A stretch of 16,628 nt of DNA from TMP-24 sp964600685. GTDB lineage: Bacteria; Pseudomonadota; Alphaproteobacteria; Rhodobacterales; Rhodobacteraceae. The position numbers were made by a program, and so were the translations under genes. Under the pieces are notes generated by a model. That model worked only from the letters and a program-made list of their open reading frames with translations. It searched no databases and was not told where the DNA came from. The DNA is taken from NCBI GenBank assembly GCA_964600685.1, contig CAZRKU010000065.1:1-16628 (forward strand). Reading direction: 5' to 3'. This document shows positions 1 through 6,222 of the stretch, one piece after another; the first letter of the stretch is position 1, and each line of letters begins with the position of its first letter.

Positions 1-534
1 CCGCATGTCCACAAGTCGGACCTGCCCGCGCTCCATGCGGCGCTGAAATCGGACGGGCTTGCGACGGCCAATATCGGGCTTGTCTCGGATATCATCGCCT
101 GCCCCGGCATGGACTATTGCGCGCTCGCGACCGCACGTTCGATCCCGGTCGCGCAGGAAATCGCCACCCACTTCAAGGCCATCGGGCTTGAGGAGGAGAT
201 CGGCCAGCTGAAGATCAAGATTTCCGGCTGCATCAATGCCTGCGGGCATCACCATGTCGGTCATATCGGCATCCTCGGCCTCGACCGGGCCGGCGTGGAG
301 AACTATCAGATCACGCTGGGCGGCGATCATACCGAAAAGGCGACGATCGGCGACAAGGTCGGACCCGGATTTGCCTATGATCAGGTGGTTCCGGCGATCG
401 AACGGCTGCTGCGTGCCTATCTGGCGGTGCGCGCCAACCGGGGTGAGACGTTCATCGACGCCTTCCGTCGGCTCGGACCTGAGCCGTTCAAGGCCGCGCT
501 CTATCCGGCCGAGGCGGAACGCGATGCCGCGTGA
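1..534 (+). CDS. cysI: Nitrite/sulfite reductase (siroheme hemoprotein), C-terminal part
   Basis: This is the last 177 residues of a siroheme-[4Fe-4S] reductase; the frame is open from base 1 and ends in TGA at 532-534. The visible part carries the two paired-cysteine motifs that hold the cluster-siroheme centre: a CX5C pair at fragment residues 34 and 40 (ACPGMDYC) and a CX3C pair at 77 and 81 (GCINACG), followed by the histidine-rich GHHHVGHIG typical of the family. Such enzymes reduce sulfite to sulfide, or nitrite to ammonia, with six electrons from ferredoxin or NADPH. The next gene is cysH, overlapping by 11 bp, which points to sulfite as the substrate and to a cytoplasmic role in cysteine synthesis. 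The N-terminal ferredoxin-like and first catalytic halves lie outside the window, so the exact subtype (CysI or a single-subunit ferredoxin-dependent enzyme) cannot be decided here. Confidence 0.93.
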   Translation, partial: PHVHKSDLPALHAALKSDGLATANIGLVSDIIACPGMDYCALATARSIPVAQEIATHFKAIGLEEEIGQLKIKISGCINACGHHHVGHIGILGLDRAGVENYQITLGGDHTEKATIGDKVGPGFAYDQVVPAIERLLRAYLAVRANRGETFIDAFRRLGPEPFKAALYPAEAERDAA

Positions 535-1300
535 TCTGGGCGATCTGGATGCGCGCGCCGCAAGCCTGAACGACCGTTATCGCCATCACTCGGCGACAGC
601 GGTTCTGGAACGTGCGCTGCATGACCCCGAGGTCGGGCAACTCGCGCTCGTTTCCTCGTTCGGGGCGGAATCGGTCGTGCTTTTGCACCTCGTGTCGGTC
701 ATCGCGCCGCAGACGCCGGTCCTGTTCATCGATACGCAGATGCTGTTTCCCGAAACGCTGGCCTATCAGCGCGAACTTGCGGACAGGTTGAACCTGACCG
801 ACATCCGCATGATCCGCGCCGACCGGCGGGATACGGATTTCGAGGACCCGGACGGGACGCTGCATCAGTTCAGCACCGACGCCTGCTGCAACCTGCGCAA
901 GGTGGCACCTCTGGAACGGGCGCTGAAAGGGTTTGACGGCTGGATCACCGGGCGCAAGCGCTTTCAGGCCTCGACCCGCGCCGCGCTGGATTTCTTCGAG
1001 AACGAGGATGACAAGCGGCTGAAGGTCAACCCGCTGGCCCATTGGGGCCGCGAAGACCTTGAGGAATACATCGTCAACAACCGCCTGCCCCGGCACCCGC
1101 TGGTGGCCAAGGGCTATCCGTCGATCGGCTGCGCCCCCTGCACCAGCCCGGTGGCGGCGGGCGAAGACCCGCGCGCGGGCCGCTGGCGCGGTCAGGCCAA
1201 GGTCGAATGTGGGATACATATCGTCGACGGCAAGATCGTGCGCGGGCCGCTTCCGGCGGCCGAGGCCGAGGCCGCTGCCCTGAAGGAGAAGATTGCATGA
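524..1300 (+). CDS. cysH: CysH, [4Fe-4S] adenylyl-sulfate (APS) reductase type
   Basis: The 258-residue protein reduces activated sulfate (APS, or PAPS in the other subfamily) to sulfite, with thioredoxin as likely donor. The ATG at 524 lies inside the end of the upstream reductase gene; the same frame is open much further upstream, but that part is only a shadow of the reductase. Residues 44-50 (SSFGAES) form the PP-loop that binds the nucleotide phosphates. Two cysteine pairs, C121-C122 and C203-C206 (GCAPC), are the signature of the [4Fe-4S] cluster found in the APS-specific, plant/alphaproteobacterial branch and absent from enterobacterial PAPS reductases. ECGIH at 228-232 carries the catalytic cysteine C229. 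GRKRFQ at 143-148 is the usual substrate-binding stretch. The stop overlaps the next start (ATGA), so translation is probably coupled. Substrate preference for APS is inferred from the cluster cysteines. Confidence 0.95.
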   Translation: MPRDLGDLDARAASLNDRYRHHSATAVLERALHDPEVGQLALVSSFGAESVVLLHLVSVIAPQTPVLFIDTQMLFPETLAYQRELADRLNLTDIRMIRADRRDTDFEDPDGTLHQFSTDACCNLRKVAPLERALKGFDGWITGRKRFQASTRAALDFFENEDDKRLKVNPLAHWGREDLEEYIVNNRLPRHPLVAKGYPSIGCAPCTSPVAAGEDPRAGRWRGQAKVECGIHIVDGKIVRGPLPAAEAEAAALKEKIA

Positions 1301-1668
1301 GCGTGATCGTGCGTGACGACGGCTTTCATGCCGACGACTATCAGGGCACGGCCCGAATCGACATCGCATCCGACGTCAAACCGGAGGACCTGCCCGACGT
1401 CACCGGGGCCGACCTGGTGACGGTCGCTTTCCCGGCCTTTTCGGACGGCCGCGGCTTCACCCTTGCCCGTCATCTGCGGGCGCGCGGCTATCAGGGCCGT
1501 CTGCGCGCCAAGGGCCACGTCATCGCCGATCAATATGCGATGGCCCGCCGCGCCGGGTTTGACGAGGTCGAGATCAGCGACGAATTGGCCACGCGTCAGC
1601 CTGCCGACCAGTGGCTGTTCCGCGCGGACTGGCGGGAAAACGACTACCGGAGCCGCCTGCGCGCCTGA
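1297..1668 (+). CDS. DUF934 family protein, sulfur-assimilation partner
   Basis: This 123-residue protein belongs to the DUF934 family, recognised by the central stretch FPAFSDGRGFTLARHLRARG (residues 45-64) followed by GYQGRLRAKGHVIADQ. The family is found beside sulfite reductase and cysH in many proteobacteria, and its molecular function has not been settled as far as I know. The ATG overlaps the cysH stop as ATGA, so it is the last gene of a tightly packed cysI-cysH-DUF934 operon. There is no signal peptide, membrane segment or cysteine, so it is probably cytoplasmic and unlikely to bind a cluster itself. An accessory role for the siroheme enzyme or its electron supply is inference from gene order only. 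Confidence 0.88.
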   Translation: MSVIVRDDGFHADDYQGTARIDIASDVKPEDLPDVTGADLVTVAFPAFSDGRGFTLARHLRARGYQGRLRAKGHVIADQYAMARRAGFDEVEISDELATRQPADQWLFRADWRENDYRSRLRA

Positions 1669-1699
1669 TGCGGCTTTTCCCCGCCCCGAAATCAGCGTA

Positions 1700-1730
1700 A
1701 AAGCGGGTCCATCGGCCCCGCTTTCGTTTA
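1700..1730 (+). terminator. Possible weak terminator of the cys operon
   Basis: An 8-bp perfect stem, AAAGCGGG (1700-1707) pairing with CCCGCTTT (1717-1724), encloses a 9-nt loop. It lies 31 bp after the DUF934 stop. The following cgttta is only a weak T tract, so termination may be partial and ferredoxin-NADP reductase could be reached by read-through. Confidence 0.45.
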
Positions 1731-1760
1731 TATGCAAACGAACTTTGCCCGAGGCATGAC

Positions 1761-2573
1761 GTGAACGAAATCGCCCAAGCCCCCACGATCAAGACCCTGC
1801 CGGACGCACAGACCGTGACCTCGGTCAGGCACTGGACGGACCAGCTGTTTTCCTTCCGGGTGACCCGCCCGAAGTCCTTGCGCTTCCGGTCGGGCGAGTT
1901 CGTGATGATCGGCCTGCTGGGCGACAATGGCAAACCGCTGCTGCGTGCCTACTCCATCGCCTCGCCTGCCTGGGACGAGGAACTGGAATTCTATTCGATC
2001 AAGGTCCCTGACGGTCCCCTGACCTCGAAGCTGCAACATATCCGGCCGGGCGACGAGATCATCCTGCGACCAAAGCCGGTTGGCACACTGGTGCATGACG
2101 CGCTGCTACCAGGCGAGCGGCTGTGGTTCCTGGCGACCGGCACGGGCATTGCACCTTTCGCCAGCCTGATGCGCGACCCTGAGACCTATGACAAGTACGA
2201 CATCATCGTCATGATGCACACCTGCCGGACGGTGGCGGAACTCGAGTATGGCCGTCGGCTGATTGAAAGCCTGAAGGATGACCCGCTGATTGGTGAAATG
2301 GTTGCGGACAAGTTGCTGTATTATCCGACGACAACCCGCGAAGCGTCGGCGCAGATGGGCCGGATCACCGACAACCTGACCTCGGGCAAGGTTTTTTCCG
2401 ACCTCGGCCTGCCGCCGATCGACCCGGAAAACGACCGCGCGATGGTCTGCGGGTCGCTGGCCTTCAACCATGATGTCAAGGCAGTGCTGGAAAAGTTCGG
2501 CCTGCGCGAAGGCGCCAATTCCGAACCGCTGGAATATGTCGTCGAAAAGGCCTTTGTCGGCGAAGGCATCTGA
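1761..2573 (+). CDS. fpr: Ferredoxin--NADP reductase
   Basis: This 270-residue FAD protein moves electrons between NADPH and ferredoxin or flavodoxin in the cytoplasm. RAYSIAS at 62-68 is the FAD-binding motif, ATGTGIAPF at 125-133 starts the NADP-binding domain, VCGS at 229-232 is the later nucleotide-contact motif, and the C-terminus EYVVEKAFVGEGI (258-270) is typical of the bacterial FPR subclass. The length is slightly above the usual 250-260 because of an N-terminal stretch of about 15 residues. The start is a GTG at 1761 with a GAGG ribosome site at 1751-1754; the nearby ATG at 1756 meets a stop after two codons. The gene sits 92 bp after the sulfur operon in the same direction, which suits a role in supplying reduced ferredoxin for sulfite reduction. 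FPRs also serve oxidative-stress and iron-sulfur functions, so that link is inference. Confidence 0.93.
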   Translation: MNEIAQAPTIKTLPDAQTVTSVRHWTDQLFSFRVTRPKSLRFRSGEFVMIGLLGDNGKPLLRAYSIASPAWDEELEFYSIKVPDGPLTSKLQHIRPGDEIILRPKPVGTLVHDALLPGERLWFLATGTGIAPFASLMRDPETYDKYDIIVMMHTCRTVAELEYGRRLIESLKDDPLIGEMVADKLLYYPTTTREASAQMGRITDNLTSGKVFSDLGLPPIDPENDRAMVCGSLAFNHDVKAVLEKFGLREGANSEPLEYVVEKAFVGEGI

Positions 2574-2590
2574 CGCCTGCCCCGCACCGA

Positions 2591-2630
2591 AAAGAAAACG
2601 CCGCGCTGATCCAGCGCGGCGTCTTTTGTT
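2591..2630. terminator. Bidirectional intrinsic terminator between convergent genes
   Basis: A perfect 11-bp stem, ACGCCGCGCTG (2598-2608) with CAGCGCGGCGT (2612-2622), closes a 3-nt ATC loop. On the + strand it is followed by CTTTTGTTT; on the - strand by TTTTCTTT. It therefore serves both the ferredoxin-NADP reductase gene on + and the small alanine-rich gene on -, whose stop lies 19 bp further on. Confidence 0.93.
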
Positions 2631-2648
2631 TCGGCCTTTGGCCCGGCA

Positions 2649-3095
2649 TTACATGCCAAGGGCTTTCTTGACCTGATCCAACGCGCCCTGCACCAGGGAC
2701 GGGTTCGCCTTCGCCGCTTCGACAGCGGCTTTCAGCGTGGTTTTCGTCGCATCGTCCAGCGTCGAGGCGTCGATCGCCGCGGCCACCTTGGTTGCGTCGA
2801 ACTTGGCCGCGTCGAACAGGTCGGCGGCGGCATCGGTCACGGCAGCGGCGGCACCGGTCGCGGCTTCGGTGGTCGCGGCGGCAGCTTCTTCAGCAGCCTT
2901 TGCGGCGGCTGCGGCTTCCTCTGCGGCTATGGCAGCGGCCTCTTCCTCGGCCTTCTTGGCCGCAGCGGCGGCTTCTTCAGCCGCCGCTGTAGCGGTCGCC
3001 GCTTCTTCAGCCGCCTTCTGCTGGCCGCTGTAATACCAGTAGCCGCCACCTGCCAGAATGGCGATGATCAGCGCGATAATGACGTTCTTGTTCAT
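2649..3095 (-). CDS. Membrane-anchored alanine-rich coiled-coil protein, unknown function
   Basis: I do not recognise a named family. The 148-residue product has a short positively charged start (MNKN), one hydrophobic segment at about 5-22 (VIIALIIAILAGGGYWYY), then about 50 residues of Ala/Glu/Lys repeats (27-78) that should form a long helix or coiled coil. A less repetitive C-terminal part (92-148) ends in NPSLVQGALDQVKKALGM. It is probably anchored in the inner membrane with the rest in the periplasm, or exported with an uncleaved signal. A good AAGGA site (reverse complement of tccttccc at 3103-3110) precedes the ATG. The gene stands alone, divergent from infC and convergent with the ferredoxin-NADP reductase gene. 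The repeated GCN codons also create stop-free frames on the + strand, which are not genes. Similarity to TolA-like or histone-like repeats would be compositional only. Confidence 0.82.
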   Translation of the reverse strand: MNKNVIIALIIAILAGGGYWYYSGQQKAAEEAATATAAAEEAAAAAKKAEEEAAAIAAEEAAAAAKAAEEAAAATTEAATGAAAAVTDAAADLFDAAKFDATKVAAAIDASTLDDATKTTLKAAVEAAKANPSLVQGALDQVKKALGM

Positions 3096-3260
3096 CCTGT
3101 AATCCTTCCCATCTCACCACGCGCTCTTGCCCAGTTTTTCGCTTATAGCGCGCTGCGGGCCTTCCTATGACAGAAAAAACCCGAATTGAAAAGGGATTTG
3201 CCCCCGTTCAACCGGCGACTTGGCGTCAGGCACTCTCGTTCCTCTGGCGCCGAATACGGG

Positions 3261-3289
3261 TTGAAACCACGACCGCCCGCGTCTATTTT
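3261..3289 (+). promoter_or_regulatory. Candidate sigma-70 promoter of infC
   Basis: TTGAAA (3261-3266) and TATTTT (3284-3289) are separated by exactly 17 bp. A start point near 3296 would leave a leader of about 33 nt before the proposed ATA start of infC, including the Shine-Dalgarno sequence. This placement also argues against translation from the ATG at 3167, which would lie upstream of the transcript. It was judged by eye only. Confidence 0.5.
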
Positions 3290-3313
3290 CCACGCGATTT
3301 CACTGGCAACCAT

Positions 3314-3320
3314 AGAAGGA
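3314..3320 (+). promoter_or_regulatory. Ribosome binding site fixing an ATA start for infC
   Basis: AGAAGGA at 3314-3320 is a strong Shine-Dalgarno match with an 8-nt spacer to ATA at 3329-3331. No ATG, GTG or TTG in the infC frame lies at a suitable distance from it. It therefore decides in favour of the non-canonical start. Confidence 0.75.
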
Positions 3321-3328
3321 ACGCCACC

Positions 3329-3868
3329 ATAGCCCGCAGACCGCACAACGCTCCGCCGCAACGCGACACGGGGCCCCGCGTGAACGAACGTATCCGCGCC
3401 CCGGAGATCCGGCTGATCGGCGCGGACGGAGAGAATGTCGGCGTCGTCACGCCTTTCCGCGCCATGCAGATGGCCGAAGAGGCCGGACTGGACCTGGTCG
3501 AGATTTCGCCCAACGCCGAACCGCCGGTCTGCAAGATCATGGATTTCGGCAAATACAAGTATGAAACCCAGAAACGCGAAGCCGAAGCGCGCAAGAAACA
3601 GAAGATCATCGAGATCAAGGAAATCAAGTTCCGCCCCGGCACCGACACGCATGATTATGACGTGAAGATGCGGTCGGTTCACAAGTTCCTCGACGAGGGC
3701 GACAAGGTGAAAGTCACCCTGCGCTTTCGTGGCCGCGAGATGGCCCACCAGGAACTGGGGCTTGAACTCCTGAACCGTGTCGCCGCCGATGTGAGCGAAG
3801 CCGGCAAGATCGAACAGATGCCGAAGCTTGAAGGCCGACAGATGGTGATGATGATCGCCCCGAAATAA
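3329..3868 (+). CDS. infC: Translation initiation factor IF-3, ATA start
   Basis: IF-3 binds the 30S subunit, keeps it apart from 50S and proofreads the start codon and initiator tRNA. The 179-residue product has the N-terminal domain (about 15-85, with RVNERIRAPEIRLIG and VCKIMDFGKYKYE), the lysine-rich linker helix, and the C-terminal domain (about 93-179, with IKEIKFRP and RFRGREMAHQELG). The length is almost identical to E. coli IF-3 (180). I place the start at ATA (3329), not the upstream in-frame ATG at 3167. The ATA has a strong Shine-Dalgarno and gives the usual N-terminus (M)ARRPHNAPPQ, whereas the ATG adds 54 residues unlike IF-3 and has no ribosome site. E. coli infC starts at AUU, and IF-3 represses its own translation by rejecting that codon; AUA here would allow the same autoregulation. 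The gene is monocistronic, not linked to rpmI-rplT. Confidence 0.95.
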   Translation: MARRPHNAPPQRDTGPRVNERIRAPEIRLIGADGENVGVVTPFRAMQMAEEAGLDLVEISPNAEPPVCKIMDFGKYKYETQKREAEARKKQKIIEIKEIKFRPGTDTHDYDVKMRSVHKFLDEGDKVKVTLRFRGREMAHQELGLELLNRVAADVSEAGKIEQMPKLEGRQMVMMIAPK

Positions 3869-3887
3869 TCGGTGCCGTCGCCGTGAC

Positions 3888-3930
3888 AAAAGGCCCCCGC
3901 CCGCGCGGGGGCCTTTTCCTTGTTGTTTTT
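3888..3930 (+). terminator. Intrinsic terminator of infC
   Basis: A 13-bp perfect stem, AAAAGGCCCCCGC (3888-3900) with GCGGGGGCCTTTT (3905-3917), has a 4-nt loop and is followed by a T-rich tail (ccttgttgttttt). It lies 19 bp after the infC stop and isolates infC from the transporter gene. Confidence 0.95.
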
Positions 3931-3980
3931 CCCCGCCGCGGCGCCCTATCAGTTGAGAGACATCAACAGATGGGGATCCG

Positions 3981-5243
3981 ATGCGCCCGGAACTGCTGCA
4001 CACGGTGCGGAGCTATTCAAGCAGGCTGTTTCTGGCGGATCTGTTCGCCGGAATGACCGTGGCGATGGTGGCGCTGCCCCTCAGCCTCGCCATTGCCATC
4101 GCCTCGGGTGCACGGCCCATCGACGGGCTGGTGACGGCGGTTGTGGCGGGGCTCCTCATCTCGACCCTCGGCGGCAGCAAGGTTCAGATCGGCGGCCCGA
4201 CCGGGGCCTTCATCGTGGTGGTCTACGGCGTCATCGCCACGCACGGATATGACGGTCTGGTCATCGCCACCTTCATGGCCGGGCTGATCCTGCTGGCGGC
4301 GGGATTTCTCAGGGCGGGCAATCTGATCGGGTTCGTGCCCGAGCCGGTGGTGAACGGTTTCACCATCGGCATCGCCGCGATCATCGCCACGAGCCAGATC
4401 AGGGATCTGTTCGGCCTGACCGTGACCGGGGTGCCCGCGGACTTTCTGGAAAAGCTGCCGGTCCTGTGGGCGGCGCGCGGCACGGTGAACCAGGCGTCGC
4501 TGCTGACCGGCCTTGCGACCATCATTCTGATCGTCACCCTGCGTCGCGCCCTGCCGCGCTGGCCGGGCCTGATCGTGGCGGTGGGCCTGACCTCGGGCGC
4601 GGTGGCGCTGTTCGACCTGCCGGTCGAAACCGTCGCCGACCGGTTCGGCGCGCTGCCAAACAGCCTGCCCCTGCCCCGGCTCCCGGCGCTGAGTTATGCG
4701 CGTTTTGTCGAACTCGTGCCCTCGGCCATCGTCATCGCCTTTCTGGCGGGGGTGGAATCGCTCCTGTCGGCGATAGTCGCCGACAGGTTGCACGACAGCA
4801 CCCATCGCCCGAATGCCGAGCTGCTGGCGCAGGGTTATGCCAATCTTGCCTCGTCCCTTTTCGGCGGCCTGCCCGCGACCGGTGCGATTGCCCGCACCGC
4901 AACCAACATCCGCGCGGGCGGGGAGACGCCGGTCGCGGGCATAATCCACGCGCTCACGCTTCTGGCCTTCATCTACGTGGCGGCGCCCCTTGCCGGTTAT
5001 CTGGCAATGCCGGCGCTCGCCGGTCTTCTGATGCTGACCGCCTGGGGGATGAGCGAGCCGCATCACTGGCGGCATTATCTGAAGCTCCGGCTGTCGGACA
5101 AAGTCCTGTTGGTCCTGACCATGCTGCTGACGCTGATCGTCGATCTGACGGTGGCCATCGGCGTCGGTGTCGCGCTCGGGCTTGCCATCCGGCTCAGACG
5201 GCGCAATGTGCCGCCCGCCGAATGGGAAACGCCCGACCGCTGA
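3981..5243 (+). CDS. SulP-family anion transporter without STAS domain
   Basis: This 420-residue inner-membrane protein belongs to the SulP (SLC26-like) family, which carries sulfate, bicarbonate, dicarboxylates or other anions. Diagnostic stretches are VALPLSLAIAIASG (30-43), GGPTGAFIVVVYGVI (71-85), FLAGVESLLSAIVADRL (254-270) and FGGLPATGAIARTATNIRAGG (294-314). Hydrophobic segments cover most of the chain up to about 404. The protein then ends in 16 hydrophilic residues, whereas standard members continue with a cytoplasmic STAS domain of roughly 100-150 residues. The next gene begins 24 bp later in another frame and has no STAS remnant, so this looks like a naturally short form and not a frameshift. 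A GGGGA ribosome site precedes the ATG. The substrate cannot be read from the sequence; the sulfur genes 2.3 kb upstream are not in the same transcription unit. Confidence 0.9.
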   Translation: MRPELLHTVRSYSSRLFLADLFAGMTVAMVALPLSLAIAIASGARPIDGLVTAVVAGLLISTLGGSKVQIGGPTGAFIVVVYGVIATHGYDGLVIATFMAGLILLAAGFLRAGNLIGFVPEPVVNGFTIGIAAIIATSQIRDLFGLTVTGVPADFLEKLPVLWAARGTVNQASLLTGLATIILIVTLRRALPRWPGLIVAVGLTSGAVALFDLPVETVADRFGALPNSLPLPRLPALSYARFVELVPSAIVIAFLAGVESLLSAIVADRLHDSTHRPNAELLAQGYANLASSLFGGLPATGAIARTATNIRAGGETPVAGIIHALTLLAFIYVAAPLAGYLAMPALAGLLMLTAWGMSEPHHWRHYLKLRLSDKVLLVLTMLLTLIVDLTVAIGVGVALGLAIRLRRRNVPPAEWETPDR

Positions 5244-5250
5244 ACGCCAG

Positions 5251-5270
5251 GGCAGGAAGGAACTGCCATG
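5251..5270 (+). promoter_or_regulatory. rlmJ ribosome site inside a small hairpin loop
   Basis: GGCAG (5251-5255) and CTGCC (5263-5267) can pair, placing the Shine-Dalgarno GAAGGAA (5256-5262) in the loop and the ATG (5268) directly against the stem. The stem is only 5 bp, so it may be weak. It could expose or tune ribosome access to rlmJ behind the transporter gene. Confidence 0.45.
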
Positions 5271-6053
5271 CTGTCCTACCAGCACGCCTATCACGCCGGA
5301 AATCTGGCCGATGTGCACAAACATGCGCTTCTTTCGGTGATGCTGGCCTACCTGACGGCCAAGGACAAACCGCTGACCTACCTGGAAACCCATGCCGGAC
5401 GCGGACTTTATGACCTGTCCGGGACCGAGGCGGCAAAGACCGGCGAGGTAGCCCAGGGAATCGCGGTGGCCGAGGCGCGCCGCTGGTTTGCGCCCGACCA
5501 TCCCTACAGGCTGGCTCTGGCCGAGGTGCGGCATCGCCACGGCCCTGACGCCTATCCGGGTTCACCGCTGATCGCGGCGCTCGGTCTGCGGGACGGCGAT
5601 CGTGCGACGGTGGCCGAACTGCACCCGCAGGAGTATCAGGCGCTTTGCGACGTGATGCTGCCCTACCCCGTGACCTGCCGCCAGATGGACGGGGCGGCGA
5701 TGGCGCTGGCGCTGACGCCGCCCGAGCCGCGCCGCGGCCTGATGCTGATCGACCCGTCCTACGAGGTGAAGTCGGATTATGCCGCGATCCCCAAGCTGAT
5801 CGGCGATGTCCACCGCAAATGGAACGTGGGCGTCATCGCACTTTGGTATCCGATCCTGATGGACCACCGCCACAAGCCGATGGTCGAGATGCTGACCGCA
5901 GCGGACTTTCCCAAGGCGCTGCGCCATGAGGTGCGCTTTCCCCCTGCCCGCGACGGGCACGGCATGATCGGATCGGGCCTTTTCATCCTCAACACCCCCT
6001 TTGGGACCGAGACGGAGGCCACCCGGTTGTCACGGTTTTTTGGCCAGCTCTGA
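5268..6053 (+). CDS. rlmJ: RlmJ, 23S rRNA adenine-2030 N6-methyltransferase
   Basis: RlmJ methylates N6 of A2030 in 23S rRNA using S-adenosylmethionine. The 261-residue protein shows the family start YHAGNLADVHKHAL (8-21), the SAM-binding ETHAGRG (40-46), AELHP (116-120), the catalytic motif IV region LIDPSYEVKSDY (160-171) and ALWYP (191-195). It is a little shorter than the E. coli enzyme (280). Motif IV reads DPSY, where N6-adenine methyltransferases usually have (D/N)PPY, so the third position is substituted. The gene starts 24 bp after the transporter stop and is probably cotranscribed with it. No clear terminator follows on this strand: the hairpin at 6069-6094 has its T run on the other side. 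Confidence 0.93.
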   Translation: MLSYQHAYHAGNLADVHKHALLSVMLAYLTAKDKPLTYLETHAGRGLYDLSGTEAAKTGEVAQGIAVAEARRWFAPDHPYRLALAEVRHRHGPDAYPGSPLIAALGLRDGDRATVAELHPQEYQALCDVMLPYPVTCRQMDGAAMALALTPPEPRRGLMLIDPSYEVKSDYAAIPKLIGDVHRKWNVGVIALWYPILMDHRHKPMVEMLTAADFPKALRHEVRFPPARDGHGMIGSGLFILNTPFGTETEATRLSRFFGQL

Positions 6054-6063
6054 CCCCAGAATG

Positions 6064-6094
6064 AAAAAACGCTGCGGGAGGGAACCCGCAGCGT
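6064..6094 (-). terminator. Intrinsic terminator downstream of the DUF1203 gene
   Basis: A 10-bp perfect stem, ACGCTGCGGG (6069-6078) with CCCGCAGCGT (6085-6094), is followed by TTTTTT on the - strand (6064-6069 on +). On the + strand it is followed by CAAAAT only, so it mainly ends leftward transcription from the DUF1203 gene. That gene stops 128 bp away, which leaves a long 3' untranslated tail. It may also hinder read-through from rlmJ. Confidence 0.8.
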
Positions 6095-6222
6095 CAAAAT
6101 CGCGACAGACGGAAGGGAAAGCCTGCGCGTTCGTAACCCGGCCAGGCCGCAAGCGGCGGAAGGGAGAGACCGGATCACCGGCGCAAACTGGCACGAAAAC
6201 CCGTGGCGTGACTTGATCCATG

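Noticed and set aside
236..523. In-frame upstream extension of cysH
   Set aside because: The stretch is an out-of-frame reading of the siroheme reductase gene. The ATG at 524 gives the normal CysH N-terminus.
3167..3328. ATG at 3167 as the infC start, adding 54 residues
   Set aside because: It has no ribosome site, the extra residues are unlike IF-3, and the best promoter candidate (3261-3289) lies downstream of it. ATA at 3329 with a strong SD fits better.
5244..5267. A frameshift having removed the STAS domain of the SulP protein
   Set aside because: The next gene starts 24 bp later with its own ribosome site and is a full rlmJ; no STAS-like sequence is left in any frame.
4017..5540. A 507-codon open frame on the - strand opposite the SulP gene
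   Set aside because: It is a His/Arg/Gly-rich shadow of a transporter with clear family motifs.
6069..6094. Hairpin as the rlmJ terminator
   Set aside because: The T run follows only on the - strand; on + it is followed by CAAAAT. It is therefore assigned to the DUF1203 gene.
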